A stretch of DNA of 16,438 nt, taken from Streptomyces roseochromogenus subsp. oscitans DS 12.976. Its GTDB lineage: Bacteria > Actinomycetota > Actinomycetes > Streptomycetales > Streptomycetaceae. The first letter of the stretch is position 1, and each line of letters opens with the position of its first letter. Below are positions 1 to 6,843 of the stretch, one piece after another. A program made the translations under genes and the position numbers. The DNA lies in the NCBI RefSeq assembly GCF_000497445.1, contig NZ_CM002285.1, forward strand, positions 6,985,752 to 7,002,189, written 5' to 3'. The notes under the pieces are model-generated. The model did no database searches, had not been told where the DNA came from, and was given only the letters and a program-made list of their open reading frames with translations.

Positions 1-174
1 GGGCGGGTGCTGGAAGGCGCGGGGGTCACGGCACTGCTGCTGGCGGCGGGGGCGGCGATGGTGGTGAAGCGGCGCCGCAGGGCGGTCGCGGCGGCCGCGC
101 CGGCCGACACGGAGACGCTGGTGAACGCGGAGGCGGCGGGGGCGAGGGAGTCCGGGGGGCGACACCGGCGCTGA
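1..174 (+). CDS. C-terminal end of a membrane-anchored protein (5' truncated by window)
   Basis: Frame 1 is open from the first base to TGA at 172-174 and gives the last 57 residues of a protein. Residues 3-22 form one hydrophobic segment rich in Ala, Leu and Val (VTALLLAAGAAMVV), followed at once by KRRRR and a hydrophilic Ala/Glu/Arg tail. By the positive-inside rule this is a C-terminal membrane anchor with a short cytoplasmic tail. The shape suits a surface protein with one C-terminal anchor, or the last helix of a larger membrane protein. No sortase motif can be judged because the upstream part is missing. The family cannot be named from this fragment. Confidence 0.6.
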   Translation, partial: GRVLEGAGVTALLLAAGAAMVVKRRRRAVAAAAPADTETLVNAEAAGARESGGRHRR

Positions 175-188
175 AATGGCTCACATGT

Positions 189-273
189 GCGGCGGCCGTT
201 CCACCGACCGGTGCGTACCCCGCGTCCCGCGCGAGGTCCACCCCCAAATCCGGCCCGGTGGAACGGCCGCCGC
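189..273. repeat. 18-bp perfect inverted repeat around a 49-base centre
   Basis: Bases 189-206 (GCGGCGGCCGTTCCACCG) are the exact reverse complement of bases 256-273. The 49-base centre has no ORF of note. The repeat lies between the end of the rightward membrane protein gene (174) and the end of the leftward dehydrogenase gene (402), so the obvious role is a bidirectional terminator or transcript-end stabiliser. There is no T-run after either arm and the loop is long for a classical intrinsic terminator. Confidence 0.6.
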
Positions 274-401
274 CTCCCCCCTCGGTATGGCTACGGAATC
301 CACGTGCTCCAACTGTGAAGCTCTTGTGGAGGGGAGTTGAGCATATGCGCTCGACCGGCCGCAATACTGCGGATGCCCACATTCCGTTTGTGCAAATGGA
401 T
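274..401 (+). other. Non-coding stretch with an orphan Shine-Dalgarno and ATG
   Basis: This stretch is less GC-rich than its surroundings. It holds GGAGGGG (328-334) ten bases before an ATG (345-347). The frame from that ATG reads 19 plausible codons and then continues only as antisense of the dehydrogenase gene, with arginine-rich sequence of no gene-like character. It may be the severed start of a lost gene or chance. An imperfect inverted repeat (303-312 against 335-343, one bulge) covers the Shine-Dalgarno region, and CCGCA(atac)TGCGG lies just after the ATG. No real gene is called. Confidence 0.25.
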
Positions 402-1160
402 TCAGCCCCGCCCGATGTACGGCATCGCCGTCGCCAGCACCGTCGCGAACTGCACGTTCGCCTCCAGCGGCAGCTCGGCCATGTGCCGTACGGTGCGCGC
501 CACATCCGCCGCGTCCATCACCGGCTCGGGAGCCACCTCGCCGTTCGCCTGCAGCGCGCCGGTCTGCATCCGGGCCGTCATGTCCGTCGCCGCGTTGCCG
601 ATGTCGATCTGCCCGACGGCGATGTTGTACGGCCGTCCGTCCAGGGACAGCGACTTGGTGAGGCCGGTCAGCGCGTGCTTGGTCGCGGTGTAGGCGACCG
701 AGTGCGGGCGGGGCGTGTGCGCCGAGATGGAGCCGTTGTTGATGATCCGGCCGCCCTGCGGATCCTGCTCCTTCATCCGCCGGTACGCGGCCTGCGCGCA
801 CAGGAACGCCCCGTTGAGGTTGGTGTCCACCACGTGCCGCCACGCGTCGTAGGACAGCTCCTCGACCGGGACCCCGCCGGGCCCGAAGGTCCCCGCGTTG
901 TTGAACAGCAGGTCCACCCGGCCGAACCGGTCCACCGTGGCCGCGAACAGCGCCGCCACGTCCTCGGGATCGGCGACGTCCGTGCGCACGGCGAGCGCGG
1001 CGCCCTCCGGGACCAGTGCCGCCGTCGCCTCCAGCGTCTCGATGCGCCGGCCGGCCAGCGCCACCGACCAGCCGGCCCGCAACAGCTCCACGGCGACCGC
1101 CCGCCCGATTCCGGAACCCGCGCCGGTCACCACCGCGATCTTCGATTGCCTGTCAGTCAT
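402..1160 (-). CDS. SDR-family NAD(P)-dependent oxidoreductase
   Basis: A 252-residue classical short-chain dehydrogenase. The Rossmann cofactor loop TGAGSGIG is at residues 12-19, the NNAG motif at 87-90, and the catalytic tetrad is readable as Asn116, Ser144, Tyr157 and Lys161 (SVAYTATK). Length fits the classical ~250-residue class. These enzymes oxidise or reduce alcohol/carbonyl groups with NAD(P)(H); the substrate cannot be told. The usual PG before the substrate loop is replaced by [14 protein letters not shown], as in many actinobacterial members. The ATG at 1158-1160 is chosen because the cofactor loop follows at the normal distance and the frame upstream is relic DNA. There is no good Shine-Dalgarno. 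TACGCT sits eight bases upstream, suggesting a leaderless transcript. Confidence 0.93.
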   Translation of the reverse strand: MTDRQSKIAVVTGAGSGIGRAVAVELLRAGWSVALAGRRIETLEATAALVPEGAALAVRTDVADPEDVAALFAATVDRFGRVDLLFNNAGTFGPGGVPVEELSYDAWRHVVDTNLNGAFLCAQAAYRRMKEQDPQGGRIINNGSISAHTPRPHSVAYTATKHALTGLTKSLSLDGRPYNIAVGQIDIGNAATDMTARMQTGALQANGEVAPEPVMDAADVARTVRHMAELPLEANVQFATVLATAMPYIGRG

Positions 1161-1168
1161 GACACCGC

Positions 1169-1174
1169 AGCGTA
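1169..1174 (-). promoter_or_regulatory. Candidate -10 box for the SDR gene (leaderless start)
   Basis: On the minus strand TACGCT (matches TAnnnT) ends eight bases before the ATG, which would put the transcript start at or next to the start codon. No convincing -35 is visible. Inferred from spacing only. Confidence 0.4.
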
Positions 1175-1184
1175 GGCGGCGAGT

Positions 1185-1216
1185 CCGCCATGCGGAATGC
1201 CATGCCCGCCATACGG
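1185..1216 (-). promoter_or_regulatory. Tandem 11-bp operator-like repeats upstream of the SDR gene
   Basis: On the plus strand CCGCCATGCGG (1185-1195) and CCGCCATACGG (1206-1216) differ at one base and are spaced 21 bp apart, two helical turns. On the minus strand each unit reads CCGC/T-ATG-GCGG, an imperfect palindrome. They lie 25-56 bases upstream of the SDR ATG, over its expected promoter, as a dimeric repressor or activator site would. The binding protein is unknown. Confidence 0.4.
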
Positions 1217-1626
1217 TCAACCGCCCGCGGCGCCCACGGCGCCCGCATGACCTCGGCCACCGGACGGTACGTCGATCCGGCCGCGCGAACCGGTCACCGA
1301 GGCCGTGCCGCCCGTACCGCCGACGACCGGGCAGGGCACAGCACATTCCGGCCCGCCTCCAGGCAGCGCCCGGCCGCCGCCCGGTGCTCCCCCATTCATC
1401 GACATCGATGTCCGGGTCCGCCGCCGGCGACTCCCGGTCGCCACAGGCCTGCGCCGCCCCGAAGGGCCGCGAAAGCCCGAGCCGACGCCCGCCGCCGCGA
1501 GGCCACCGCGGTGATCTCCGCGTCCGGCAGATCGGCCAGGTCCGCCGCGAACGCCGCCGCGATCCCGCCCGTCCCCAAGATCCCCCAGCGCGCCCTCCGC
1601 CCTGCCGCCGCCCCGCCCTCGCTCAT
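1217..1626 (-). pseudogene. Decayed Gfo/Idh/MocA-family oxidoreductase
   Basis: From an ATG at 1624-1626 the minus strand reads a good N-terminal NAD(P)-binding domain: [18 protein letters not shown], then [18 protein letters not shown]. The match then jumps frames. [14 protein letters not shown] appears in a second frame, [18 protein letters not shown] in a third, and a C-terminal-like [14 protein letters not shown] in yet another. These pieces are in the order of an intact Gfo/Idh/MocA dehydrogenase. The segment between DIDV and EHR is shortened, and about 200 residues after VLC (normally VLCEKP) are missing. A working family member needs about 330 codons; only about 130 codon-equivalents remain. 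The N-terminal reading frame stops at TGA around 1396. TATGCT upstream may be its surviving -10. The gene is dead by several indels and at least one internal deletion. Confidence 0.8.
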
Positions 1627-1708
1627 GTGTGCCCCGGCAGTGTGTGCGAGCTGAGAGCATAGGTGCCGGTCGTGTCCGACAGGGGGCTTCTGAACCAGGG
1701 AGGGGCGC

Positions 1709-3016
1709 ATGCACGAGCGTGCGGCGGCACAAACACCCAAGAGACAGCTCACGTCCACCCGCGCCGCGGCGCAGGCCGGTGCGGCGCGCCGTACCGGCCT
1801 GCTCGTCACCCTCGTCCTCGGCGGCATCACCGCGACACCCCCGCTCGCCATGGACATGTACCTCCCGTCCCTGCCGGAGGTCACCAGGTCCCTGCACGCG
1901 CCCGCCGCCACCGTCCAGCTCACCCTCACCGCGTGTCTGCTGGGCATGGCCCTAGGCCAGCTGGTCGTCGGCCCGATGAGTGATCGTTGGGGCCGCCGCC
2001 GGCCGCTCCTCGCCGGTCTCGCCGTCTACCTCCTCGCGACCGCCCTGTGCGCCCTCGCGCCGAACGTCGAGACGCTGGTCGCCTTCCGGCTGGCGCAGGG
2101 TCTCGCGGGCGCGGCCGGGATCGTCATCGCCCGGGCCGTCGTACGCGACCTGTACGACGGCGTGGCCATGGCCCGCTTCTTCTCCACCCTGATGCTGATC
2201 TCCGGGGTCGCGCCGATCGTGGCGCCGCTGATCGGCGGGCAGATCCTCAGGGTGACGGACTGGCGGGGCGTGTTCGTGGTGCTCACGGTGGTCGGCGTCC
2301 TGCTCGCCGCGCTCGTCTGGCTGCGGCTGCCCGAGACCCTGCCACCCGCGGAACGGCACGACGGGGGAGCCGGGGCGGCCCTGCGCTCGATCCGCGGCCT
2401 GCTCGCCGACCTGCCCTTCACCGGCTACATGCTGGCCGGCGGCTTCGCCTTCGCCGCGCTGTTCGCGTACATATCCGCGTCCCCGTTCGTGATCCAGGAG
2501 ATCTACGGCGCCTCCCCGCAGACTTTCAGCCTGCTGTTCGGCCTCAACTCGGTCGGCCTGATGATCGCCGGCCAGGTCAACGGCAAGCTGCTGGTCGGCC
2601 GGGTCGACCTGGACAAGGTGCTGGCCTGCGGCCTCGCGGTGATCGTGCTCGCCGCGACCGCCCTGCTGCTGATGTCCGCCGGCGCCCTCGGTGAGACCGG
2701 CCTCGCCCCCGTTGCCGCCGCGCTCTTCGTCCTGATGTCCGCCATGGGCATCACGCTGCCCAACGCCCAGTCCCTCGCTCTGCTGCGCACCAAGCACGCC
2801 GCCGGCTCCGCCTCCGCGCTGCTCGGCACCACCTCCTTCCTCGTCGGCGCGGTCGCCTCGCCGCTCGTCGGCGTCGCCGGAGAGCACACCGCCGTACCGA
2901 TGGCGGTGGTCCAACTGGCGGGAGCACTGGTCGCGGCGGCCTGCTTCGTGGGAATGTGCCGTCCCTGGAAGACACGGGGGAACACCCGTGCGGGGTCGGA
3001 GGGAGACGACAACTGA
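1709..3016 (+). CDS. Bcr/CflA-family multidrug efflux MFS transporter
   Basis: A 435-residue major facilitator protein with about twelve hydrophobic helices. The N-terminal signature [12 protein letters not shown] (residues 47-58) at the end of helix 1 and motif A ([13 protein letters not shown], 88-100) after helix 2 are typical of the Bcr/CflA drug:proton antiporter (DHA1) group, which exports compounds such as bicyclomycin, chloramphenicol or sulfonamides. The real substrate cannot be inferred. The ATG at 1709 is preceded by GGGAGGGG at a good distance. A 28-residue hydrophilic, Ala/Arg-rich extension precedes helix 1. The gene overlaps the serine hydrolase downstream, so the two are probably one operon and translationally coupled. 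It diverges from the Gfo/Idh/MocA relic across an 82-bp gap that contains CCGGCA...TGCCGG half-sites (1634-1639, 1664-1669). Confidence 0.92.
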   Translation: MHERAAAQTPKRQLTSTRAAAQAGAARRTGLLVTLVLGGITATPPLAMDMYLPSLPEVTRSLHAPAATVQLTLTACLLGMALGQLVVGPMSDRWGRRRPLLAGLAVYLLATALCALAPNVETLVAFRLAQGLAGAAGIVIARAVVRDLYDGVAMARFFSTLMLISGVAPIVAPLIGGQILRVTDWRGVFVVLTVVGVLLAALVWLRLPETLPPAERHDGGAGAALRSIRGLLADLPFTGYMLAGGFAFAALFAYISASPFVIQEIYGASPQTFSLLFGLNSVGLMIAGQVNGKLLVGRVDLDKVLACGLAVIVLAATALLLMSAGALGETGLAPVAAALFVLMSAMGITLPNAQSLALLRTKHAAGSASALLGTTSFLVGAVASPLVGVAGEHTAVPMAVVQLAGALVAAACFVGMCRPWKTRGNTRAGSEGDDN

Positions 3017-4140
3017 GCGCACCGAAACTGCGCGCCGACACACCGGAACGGGCCGGGCTCGACCCCGTGGAACTCGGGCACCTGGTCGGCGAGGCCCACG
3101 CCCTCACCGCCGGAGACCGCCCCTGGGCGCCCGGCGCCGTCGTGCTGGCCGGCCGCGGACCCGTGATCGCCGTAGCCGAGGCGGCGGGCTTCGCCGTCCG
3201 CTACTCCGGCTACGACCCCGAGACCGACACCGGTGTCGAACTGCCGCCCGCCGCCTGGGTCCCGGCCACCCTCGACACGCCCTTCGACCTGGCCTCCCTC
3301 ACCAAGCTGTTCACCTCCGTCGCCGCCGTACAGCAGATCGAGCGCGGCACCCTCGGCATGGACGCCCGGGTCGGCGACTACCTGCCCGACTTCCACGCCG
3401 CGGCCGCCCACGGCATCACCGTGCGGCAGCTGCTCACCCACACCTCGGGGCTCCGTCCCGAACTCCCGCTGTACGACTGCCCGGACGACGCCACCCGCCT
3501 GTCCCTGCTGCGCGCCGAGGCCCCGACGAGCAAGCCCGGCCGGTATCTCTACTCCGACCTGAACATGCTCCTGCTCCAGTCCGTGCTGGAGCGCCTCACC
3601 GGTCGCGGCCTCGACGTCCTCGTCCAGGACGGCATCACCCGCCCGCTCGGTATGACGGCCACCACCTTCGGCCCCTGCCCCGGCGCGGCCGCCACCGAGG
3701 ACCAGCGGCGGCCCTGGGCCAAGGCGGACCGCGGGATGCTGCGCGGAGTGGTCCACGATGAGAACGCCTGGGCGCTGGGCGGCGTGGCCGGCCATGCGGG
3801 CCTCTTCTCCACCGCCCCCGACCTGGCGGTCTTCTGCCGCGCCCTGCTCGCCGGCGGCTCCTACGGCCCCGCCCGCATCCTCGGCCCCGACTTCGTCGAG
3901 CTGCTCCTCACCCCGCCCGGCCTGGGTTTTACCGTCGACCAGCCGTGGTTCATGGGCGAACTCGCGGGCAAGGGAGCGGCGGGGCATACGGGCTTCACCG
4001 GCACGTCTTTGGTCCTGGACCCGGTGACGGACACGTTCTTGGTGCTGCTGGCGAACACGGTCCACCCGAGAAGACGCCCGTCGGACAGCGGGCCAAGGGC
4101 AGCGCTGGCCACGCGGCTGGCAAGGGCGGTGATCTCGTGA
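3013..4140 (+). CDS. Serine hydrolase of the class C beta-lactamase/esterase fold
   Basis: A 375-residue member of the beta-lactamase/D-Ala-D-Ala carboxypeptidase-like family (Pfam Beta-lactamase). The nucleophile motif is SLTK (residues 95-98), the second motif is YSDLN (180-184), and the third-strand motif is GHTGFTG (324-330). LTHTSGL (141-147) and VVHDENAWALGG (247-258) are also family hallmarks. No signal peptide is visible, so a cytoplasmic esterase or amidase is likelier than a periplasmic penicillinase. Start: GGAGGGAGA (2998-3006) lies six bases before a CTG at 3013, which shares CTGA with the stop of the efflux gene. An alternative GTG at 2956 would overlap the pump by 61 bases, has a poor Shine-Dalgarno and adds residues that look like out-of-frame pump tail. 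The CTG is inferred, not proven. Confidence 0.88.
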   Translation: MSAPKLRADTPERAGLDPVELGHLVGEAHALTAGDRPWAPGAVVLAGRGPVIAVAEAAGFAVRYSGYDPETDTGVELPPAAWVPATLDTPFDLASLTKLFTSVAAVQQIERGTLGMDARVGDYLPDFHAAAAHGITVRQLLTHTSGLRPELPLYDCPDDATRLSLLRAEAPTSKPGRYLYSDLNMLLLQSVLERLTGRGLDVLVQDGITRPLGMTATTFGPCPGAAATEDQRRPWAKADRGMLRGVVHDENAWALGGVAGHAGLFSTAPDLAVFCRALLAGGSYGPARILGPDFVELLLTPPGLGFTVDQPWFMGELAGKGAAGHTGFTGTSLVLDPVTDTFLVLLANTVHPRRRPSDSGPRAALATRLARAVIS

Positions 4141-4186
4141 CGGTTCTTTCCAGCCGGCCGAGCGGGGTGGGCGCGTGGGAAGCGGG

Positions 4187-4230
4187 GGTCTGGGGCGGAG
4201 CCCCCGGAAAGCCCGGCATCGGCACCGGGC
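4187..4230. other. Pair of short hairpins between the hydrolase and Rsm22-like genes
   Basis: GGGGC-gga-GCCCC (4192-4204) has the look of the G-rich/C-rich hairpins scattered through Streptomyces intergenic DNA and may end the hydrolase transcript, though no T-run follows. GCCCGG (4211-4216) and CCGGGC (4225-4230) form a second inverted repeat over the -35 region of the next gene and could be an operator. The rest of the 106-bp gap shows nothing I recognise. Confidence 0.4.
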
Positions 4231-4234
4231 GCCA

Positions 4235-4240
4235 TAGAAT
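4235..4240 (+). promoter_or_regulatory. -10 box TAGAAT for the Rsm22-like gene (leaderless)
   Basis: TAGAAT is a good -10 hexamer exactly six bases before the GTG at 4247, so the first transcribed base would be at or next to the start codon. There is no Shine-Dalgarno upstream. No clear -35 is seen. Confidence 0.55.
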
Positions 4241-4246
4241 CACCGG

Positions 4247-5242
4247 GTGAACGCCCCCGTACCCCCGGCCGAAGCCCTCCGCAGGAGTCTCGCCGATCTG
4301 CTCGACGGACTCCCGCCCAAGCAGGCAGCGGGCGCGGTCGAACGGCTCATCGCCAACTACCGGGGTGAAACCCCGACCCACGCCCCGATCCTCCGTGACC
4401 GCGCCGACGTGGCCGCCTACGCCGCCTACCGCATGCCGGCCACCTTCGAGGCGGTCCACGCGGCGCTGGAGGCGTTCGCCGCGGCCATGCCCGACTGGAC
4501 GCCCCGCAGCCACACCGACGTCGGCGGTGGCACCGGCGCCGCCACCTGGGCCGTCACCGCCACCTGGCCCGGCGAGCGCGGCGTCACCGTGCTGGACTGG
4601 GCCGAGCCCGCCCTCGCCCTCGGCCGGGAGATCGCCGGCGCCAACCCGGACCTGCGGGGCGCCCGCTGGCAGCGCGCCCGGATCGGCGCGGACCTCACCC
4701 TGGACGACGCCGATCTCGTCACGGTGTCGTACGTCCTCAACGAACTCTCCGAGCCCGACCGCGCCGCCCTCGTCGACGCCGCTGCCGCCGCCGCGCAGGC
4801 CGTGGTGATCGTGGAGGCCGGCACCCCGGCCGGCTACGCCCGTGTGATCGAGGCCCGCGACCGCCTCGTCCGCGCCGGCCTGCACATCGTCGCCCCCTGC
4901 CCGCACAGCGCCGCCTGCCCCATCGAGCCCGGCAAGGACTGGTGCCACTTCTCCGCCCGGGTGAGCCGCTCCTCCCTGCACCGCCAGGTCAAGGGCGGCA
5001 CCCTGCCGTACGAGGACGAGAAGTTCTCGTACGTCGTGGCCACCCGCCTGCCCGCCGAGCCCGCTCCCGCCCGCATCGTCCGGCGCCCGCAGATCCGCAA
5101 GGGCCAGGTGCTGCTGGACCTGTGCGAGGCCGACGAACGGCTGGCGCGTACGACGGTCACCAAACGCCACGGCGGCCTGTACAAGGCGGCCCGGGACGCC
5201 GAGTGGGGCGACCGGTGGCCGCCGCGGGAGCCGCCCGCGTAG
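4247..5242 (+). CDS. Rsm22-family small-ribosomal-subunit methyltransferase-like protein
   Basis: A 331-residue protein of the Rsm22/METTL17 family (Pfam Rsm22), associated with mitochondrial small-ribosomal-subunit assembly in eukaryotes and present in many bacteria. The SAM-binding loop is DVGGGTGAAT (residues 91-100), with VLDWAEPAL (115-123) as the following acidic strand, and SYVLNELSEPDR (161-172) the family signature. The cysteine segment holds Cys218, Cys224 and Cys233 (PCPHSAACP...WCHFS), with Cys293 near the C-terminus. Four cysteines in this spacing resemble the Fe-S site described for METTL17. GTG at 4247 fits a leaderless promoter. Role in the cell: probably late 30S assembly or rRNA methylation; the modified base is not known from sequence. 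The next gene, tetR, begins 26 bases after the stop. Confidence 0.88.
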   Translation: MNAPVPPAEALRRSLADLLDGLPPKQAAGAVERLIANYRGETPTHAPILRDRADVAAYAAYRMPATFEAVHAALEAFAAAMPDWTPRSHTDVGGGTGAATWAVTATWPGERGVTVLDWAEPALALGREIAGANPDLRGARWQRARIGADLTLDDADLVTVSYVLNELSEPDRAALVDAAAAAAQAVVIVEAGTPAGYARVIEARDRLVRAGLHIVAPCPHSAACPIEPGKDWCHFSARVSRSSLHRQVKGGTLPYEDEKFSYVVATRLPAEPAPARIVRRPQIRKGQVLLDLCEADERLARTTVTKRHGGLYKAARDAEWGDRWPPREPPA

Positions 5243-5256
5243 TCACGGTGGCTTGT

Positions 5257-5262
5257 TAACGT
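5257..5262 (+). promoter_or_regulatory. -10 box TAACGT for the tetR-type gene (leaderless)
   Basis: TAACGT is followed by six C residues and then the ATG at 5269. The spacing is that of a leaderless transcript, and no Shine-Dalgarno is present in the 26-bp gap. Confidence 0.45.
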
Positions 5263-5268
5263 CCCCCC

Positions 5269-5883
5269 ATGGTCAAGAAGCCGGCCCCCGACGCCGCCCG
5301 CCGCAGCGAGAAGTCCCGCAGAGCGATCTACGCCGCCGCCCTCGCCCTGGTCGGCGAGATCGGCTACCCGAAGACCACCGTCGAGGGGATCGCCGCACGG
5401 GCCGGGGTCGGCAAGCAGACCATCTACCGCTGGTGGTCCTCCAAGGCGGACGTCCTGCTGGAGGCGTTCCTCGACCTCTCCACGCAGGCGGCACAGGAGG
5501 CGGGGCAGGAGCCCTACGTCATCCCGGACACCGGCGACCTGGCCGCCGACCTCAAGACGGTGCTGCGGATCACCGTGGACCAGCTCCTCGACCCGCGCTT
5601 CGACGTGCCCTCCCGGGCGCTGGCCGCCGAGGGCGTGGTCAACGAGCCGCTCGGCCGCGAGTTCGTCACCAAGCTCCTCGAACCCCAGCTCCAGCTGTAC
5701 GTCGACCGGCTGCGGGCCGCGCAGGACGCCGGGGCGGTACGGGCCGACGTCGATCCCCGTATCGCCCTGGAGCTGTTCGTCTCGCCCCTCGCCCAGCGCT
5801 GGCTCCAGCACACGGCCCCGATCACGCACGCCTACACGGACACCCTGGTCGACTACGCGCTGTACGGCCTGATCCCCCGCTGA
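5269..5883 (+). CDS. TetR/AcrR-family transcriptional regulator
   Basis: A 204-residue regulator of usual TetR length. The N-terminal domain (residues about 15-62) ends with the classic helix-turn-helix TTVEGIAARAGVGKQTIYRWW, with recognition helix VGKQTIYRWW. The C-terminal helical domain (about 85-200) should bind a small ligand and dimerise; it resembles the TetR C-terminal type that contains LALELFVSPLxxRW-like segments (here IALELFVSPLAQRW). The ligand is unknown. It lies just after the Rsm22-like gene and before the prim-pol gene, neither an obvious target. I see no palindrome at its own promoter that matches the large palindrome near heme oxygenase, so its regulon cannot be guessed. 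Confidence 0.92.
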   Translation: MVKKPAPDAARRSEKSRRAIYAAALALVGEIGYPKTTVEGIAARAGVGKQTIYRWWSSKADVLLEAFLDLSTQAAQEAGQEPYVIPDTGDLAADLKTVLRITVDQLLDPRFDVPSRALAAEGVVNEPLGREFVTKLLEPQLQLYVDRLRAAQDAGAVRADVDPRIALELFVSPLAQRWLQHTAPITHAYTDTLVDYALYGLIPR

Positions 5884-6023
5884 TTCATGTGAGGCGTGTC
5901 TCGTCCGGTTCCTCCGGATCCGCCCCGCGGCCCCCCGAAGCGCAGGAGGATGGGACGATAAGGCATGCTGTCCGCACACCAGCGAGACACACCAGCGAGG
6001 CGAGCTGCGAGGCGAGGCGATAG
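5884..6023 (+). other. Leader region of the prim-pol gene with GCGAG repeats
   Basis: The gap has a small hairpin TCCGG-ttcct-CCGGA (5904-5918) after tetR. It is followed by an 11-mer ACACCAGCGAG repeated at 5976-5986 and 5989-5999 (13-bp period) and three more GCGAG copies up to the gene. The last copies (GAGGCGAGGCGA) can serve as a loose Shine-Dalgarno for the ATG at 6024. No gene is evident here. Confidence 0.35.
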
Positions 6024-6752
6024 ATGAGCGCGACGTTCGGCGGCCGGTCCGGTCGGCAGGGCAAACTCTCCCAGTGGCTGCTCGGCCGCCGTCCGAAGGA
6101 GGCCGACGCCGACGGCCGTGAGGCCGAGCTGCTCGCGGCCGCCGCCGCGGGCCTGCCGCTCGCCCCCGCCGCGCACCCCGCCCCCGGCTACCGCTGTTCC
6201 TGCGACCGCGTCGGCTGTCCCACCCCGGCCCGGCACCCGGTGTCGTTCGCCTGGCAGACCCAGTCGACCACCGACCGCGCCCAGATCGAGCGCTGGGCCC
6301 GGCATCAGCCGCAGGCCAACTTCATCACCGCCACCGGCATGACCCACGACGTCCTGGACGTGCCACTGGAGGCCGGCCGGGAGGCGCTGGAGCGGCTGCT
6401 CGGCAGCGGGGTCGAGGTCGGTCCGGTCGCCGAGAGCGACGACGGCCGCATGCTGTTCTTCACCCTCACCCGCGGCACCCCCGAGGACGAGGACGAGTGG
6501 TGGCCGTGTGAGCTGGACTGCCACCCCGAGACCATGGACGAGCATCCGGGGCTGCGCTGGCACTGCCGGGGGTCGTACGTGCTGGTGCCGCCCGCGCGGC
6601 TGCCCGGCGACGACGACCAGCAAGTGCGCTGGGTGCGCGGGCCGGAGCATGCGCTGCCGGATCCGCTGAGCCTGTTGGAGGCGCTCACGGATGCCTGCGG
6701 CCGCCATGCCGGTACGAGTACCGAGAGCGCGGCCTGGCCCTTGCGGCACTGA
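6024..6752 (+). CDS. Solitary bifunctional DNA primase/polymerase (prim-pol) domain protein
   Basis: A 242-residue protein resembling the Prim-Pol domain (Pfam Prim-Pol) found in many actinobacterial genomes. The N-terminal cysteine cluster C58-x-C60-x4-C65 followed by PxxRHP matches the usual CxC...CPxxGKHP motif, and WHCRGSYVLVPP (179-190) the conserved H...G.Y.V.PP strand. The catalytic DxD pair is expected near residues 110-116, but the sequence is LDVP: Asp112 is kept and the second Asp is Pro114. A helicase part is absent. The protein is therefore either an inactive relative with a binding role or uses other acidic residues. No replication gene or plasmid feature lies nearby. The ATG at 6024 follows a GAGGCGA stretch. 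Confidence 0.75.
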   Translation: MSATFGGRSGRQGKLSQWLLGRRPKEADADGREAELLAAAAAGLPLAPAAHPAPGYRCSCDRVGCPTPARHPVSFAWQTQSTTDRAQIERWARHQPQANFITATGMTHDVLDVPLEAGREALERLLGSGVEVGPVAESDDGRMLFFTLTRGTPEDEDEWWPCELDCHPETMDEHPGLRWHCRGSYVLVPPARLPGDDDQQVRWVRGPEHALPDPLSLLEALTDACGRHAGTSTESAAWPLRH

Positions 6753-6789
6753 GCGCCTAACGGGGTGCCGCGAGAGGCTGTCGGGCGGC

Positions 6790-6843
6790 TGCGGGTCCGT
6801 TGCGGCTTCTCGCGCAGTTCCCCGCGCCCCTTTAGGGCGTTTT
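6790..6843 (+). repeat. Streptomyces-type intergenic repeat ending in a terminator hairpin
   Basis: The block contains GCGCAGTTCCCCGCGCC (6812-6828), preceded by a GCTGCGGG...GCGGCTTCTC stretch, the form of a dispersed intergenic repeat I recognise from many Streptomyces genomes. It ends in CGCCC (6825-6829), loop CTTTA, GGGCG (6835-6839) and TTTT, a good intrinsic terminator for the prim-pol gene. The T-run overlaps the stop codon of the convergent lipoprotein gene. The repeat-family claim is from recognition; copy number cannot be checked here. Confidence 0.55.

Noticed and set aside
2503..4065. 520-codon open frame on the minus strand
   Set aside because: Antisense of the efflux and hydrolase genes, whose family motifs are clear; the shadow protein has no recognisable domain.
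5269..5883. The TetR protein as repressor of heme oxygenase
   Set aside because: The genes are about 3.5 kb apart and no copy of the palindrome is visible at the tetR promoter, where autoregulation would be expected.
5976..6016. Tandem GCGAG/ACACCAGCGAG units as a CRISPR or origin repeat
   Set aside because: Too short, too few copies and no spacers; better explained as a purine-rich leader with a loose Shine-Dalgarno.
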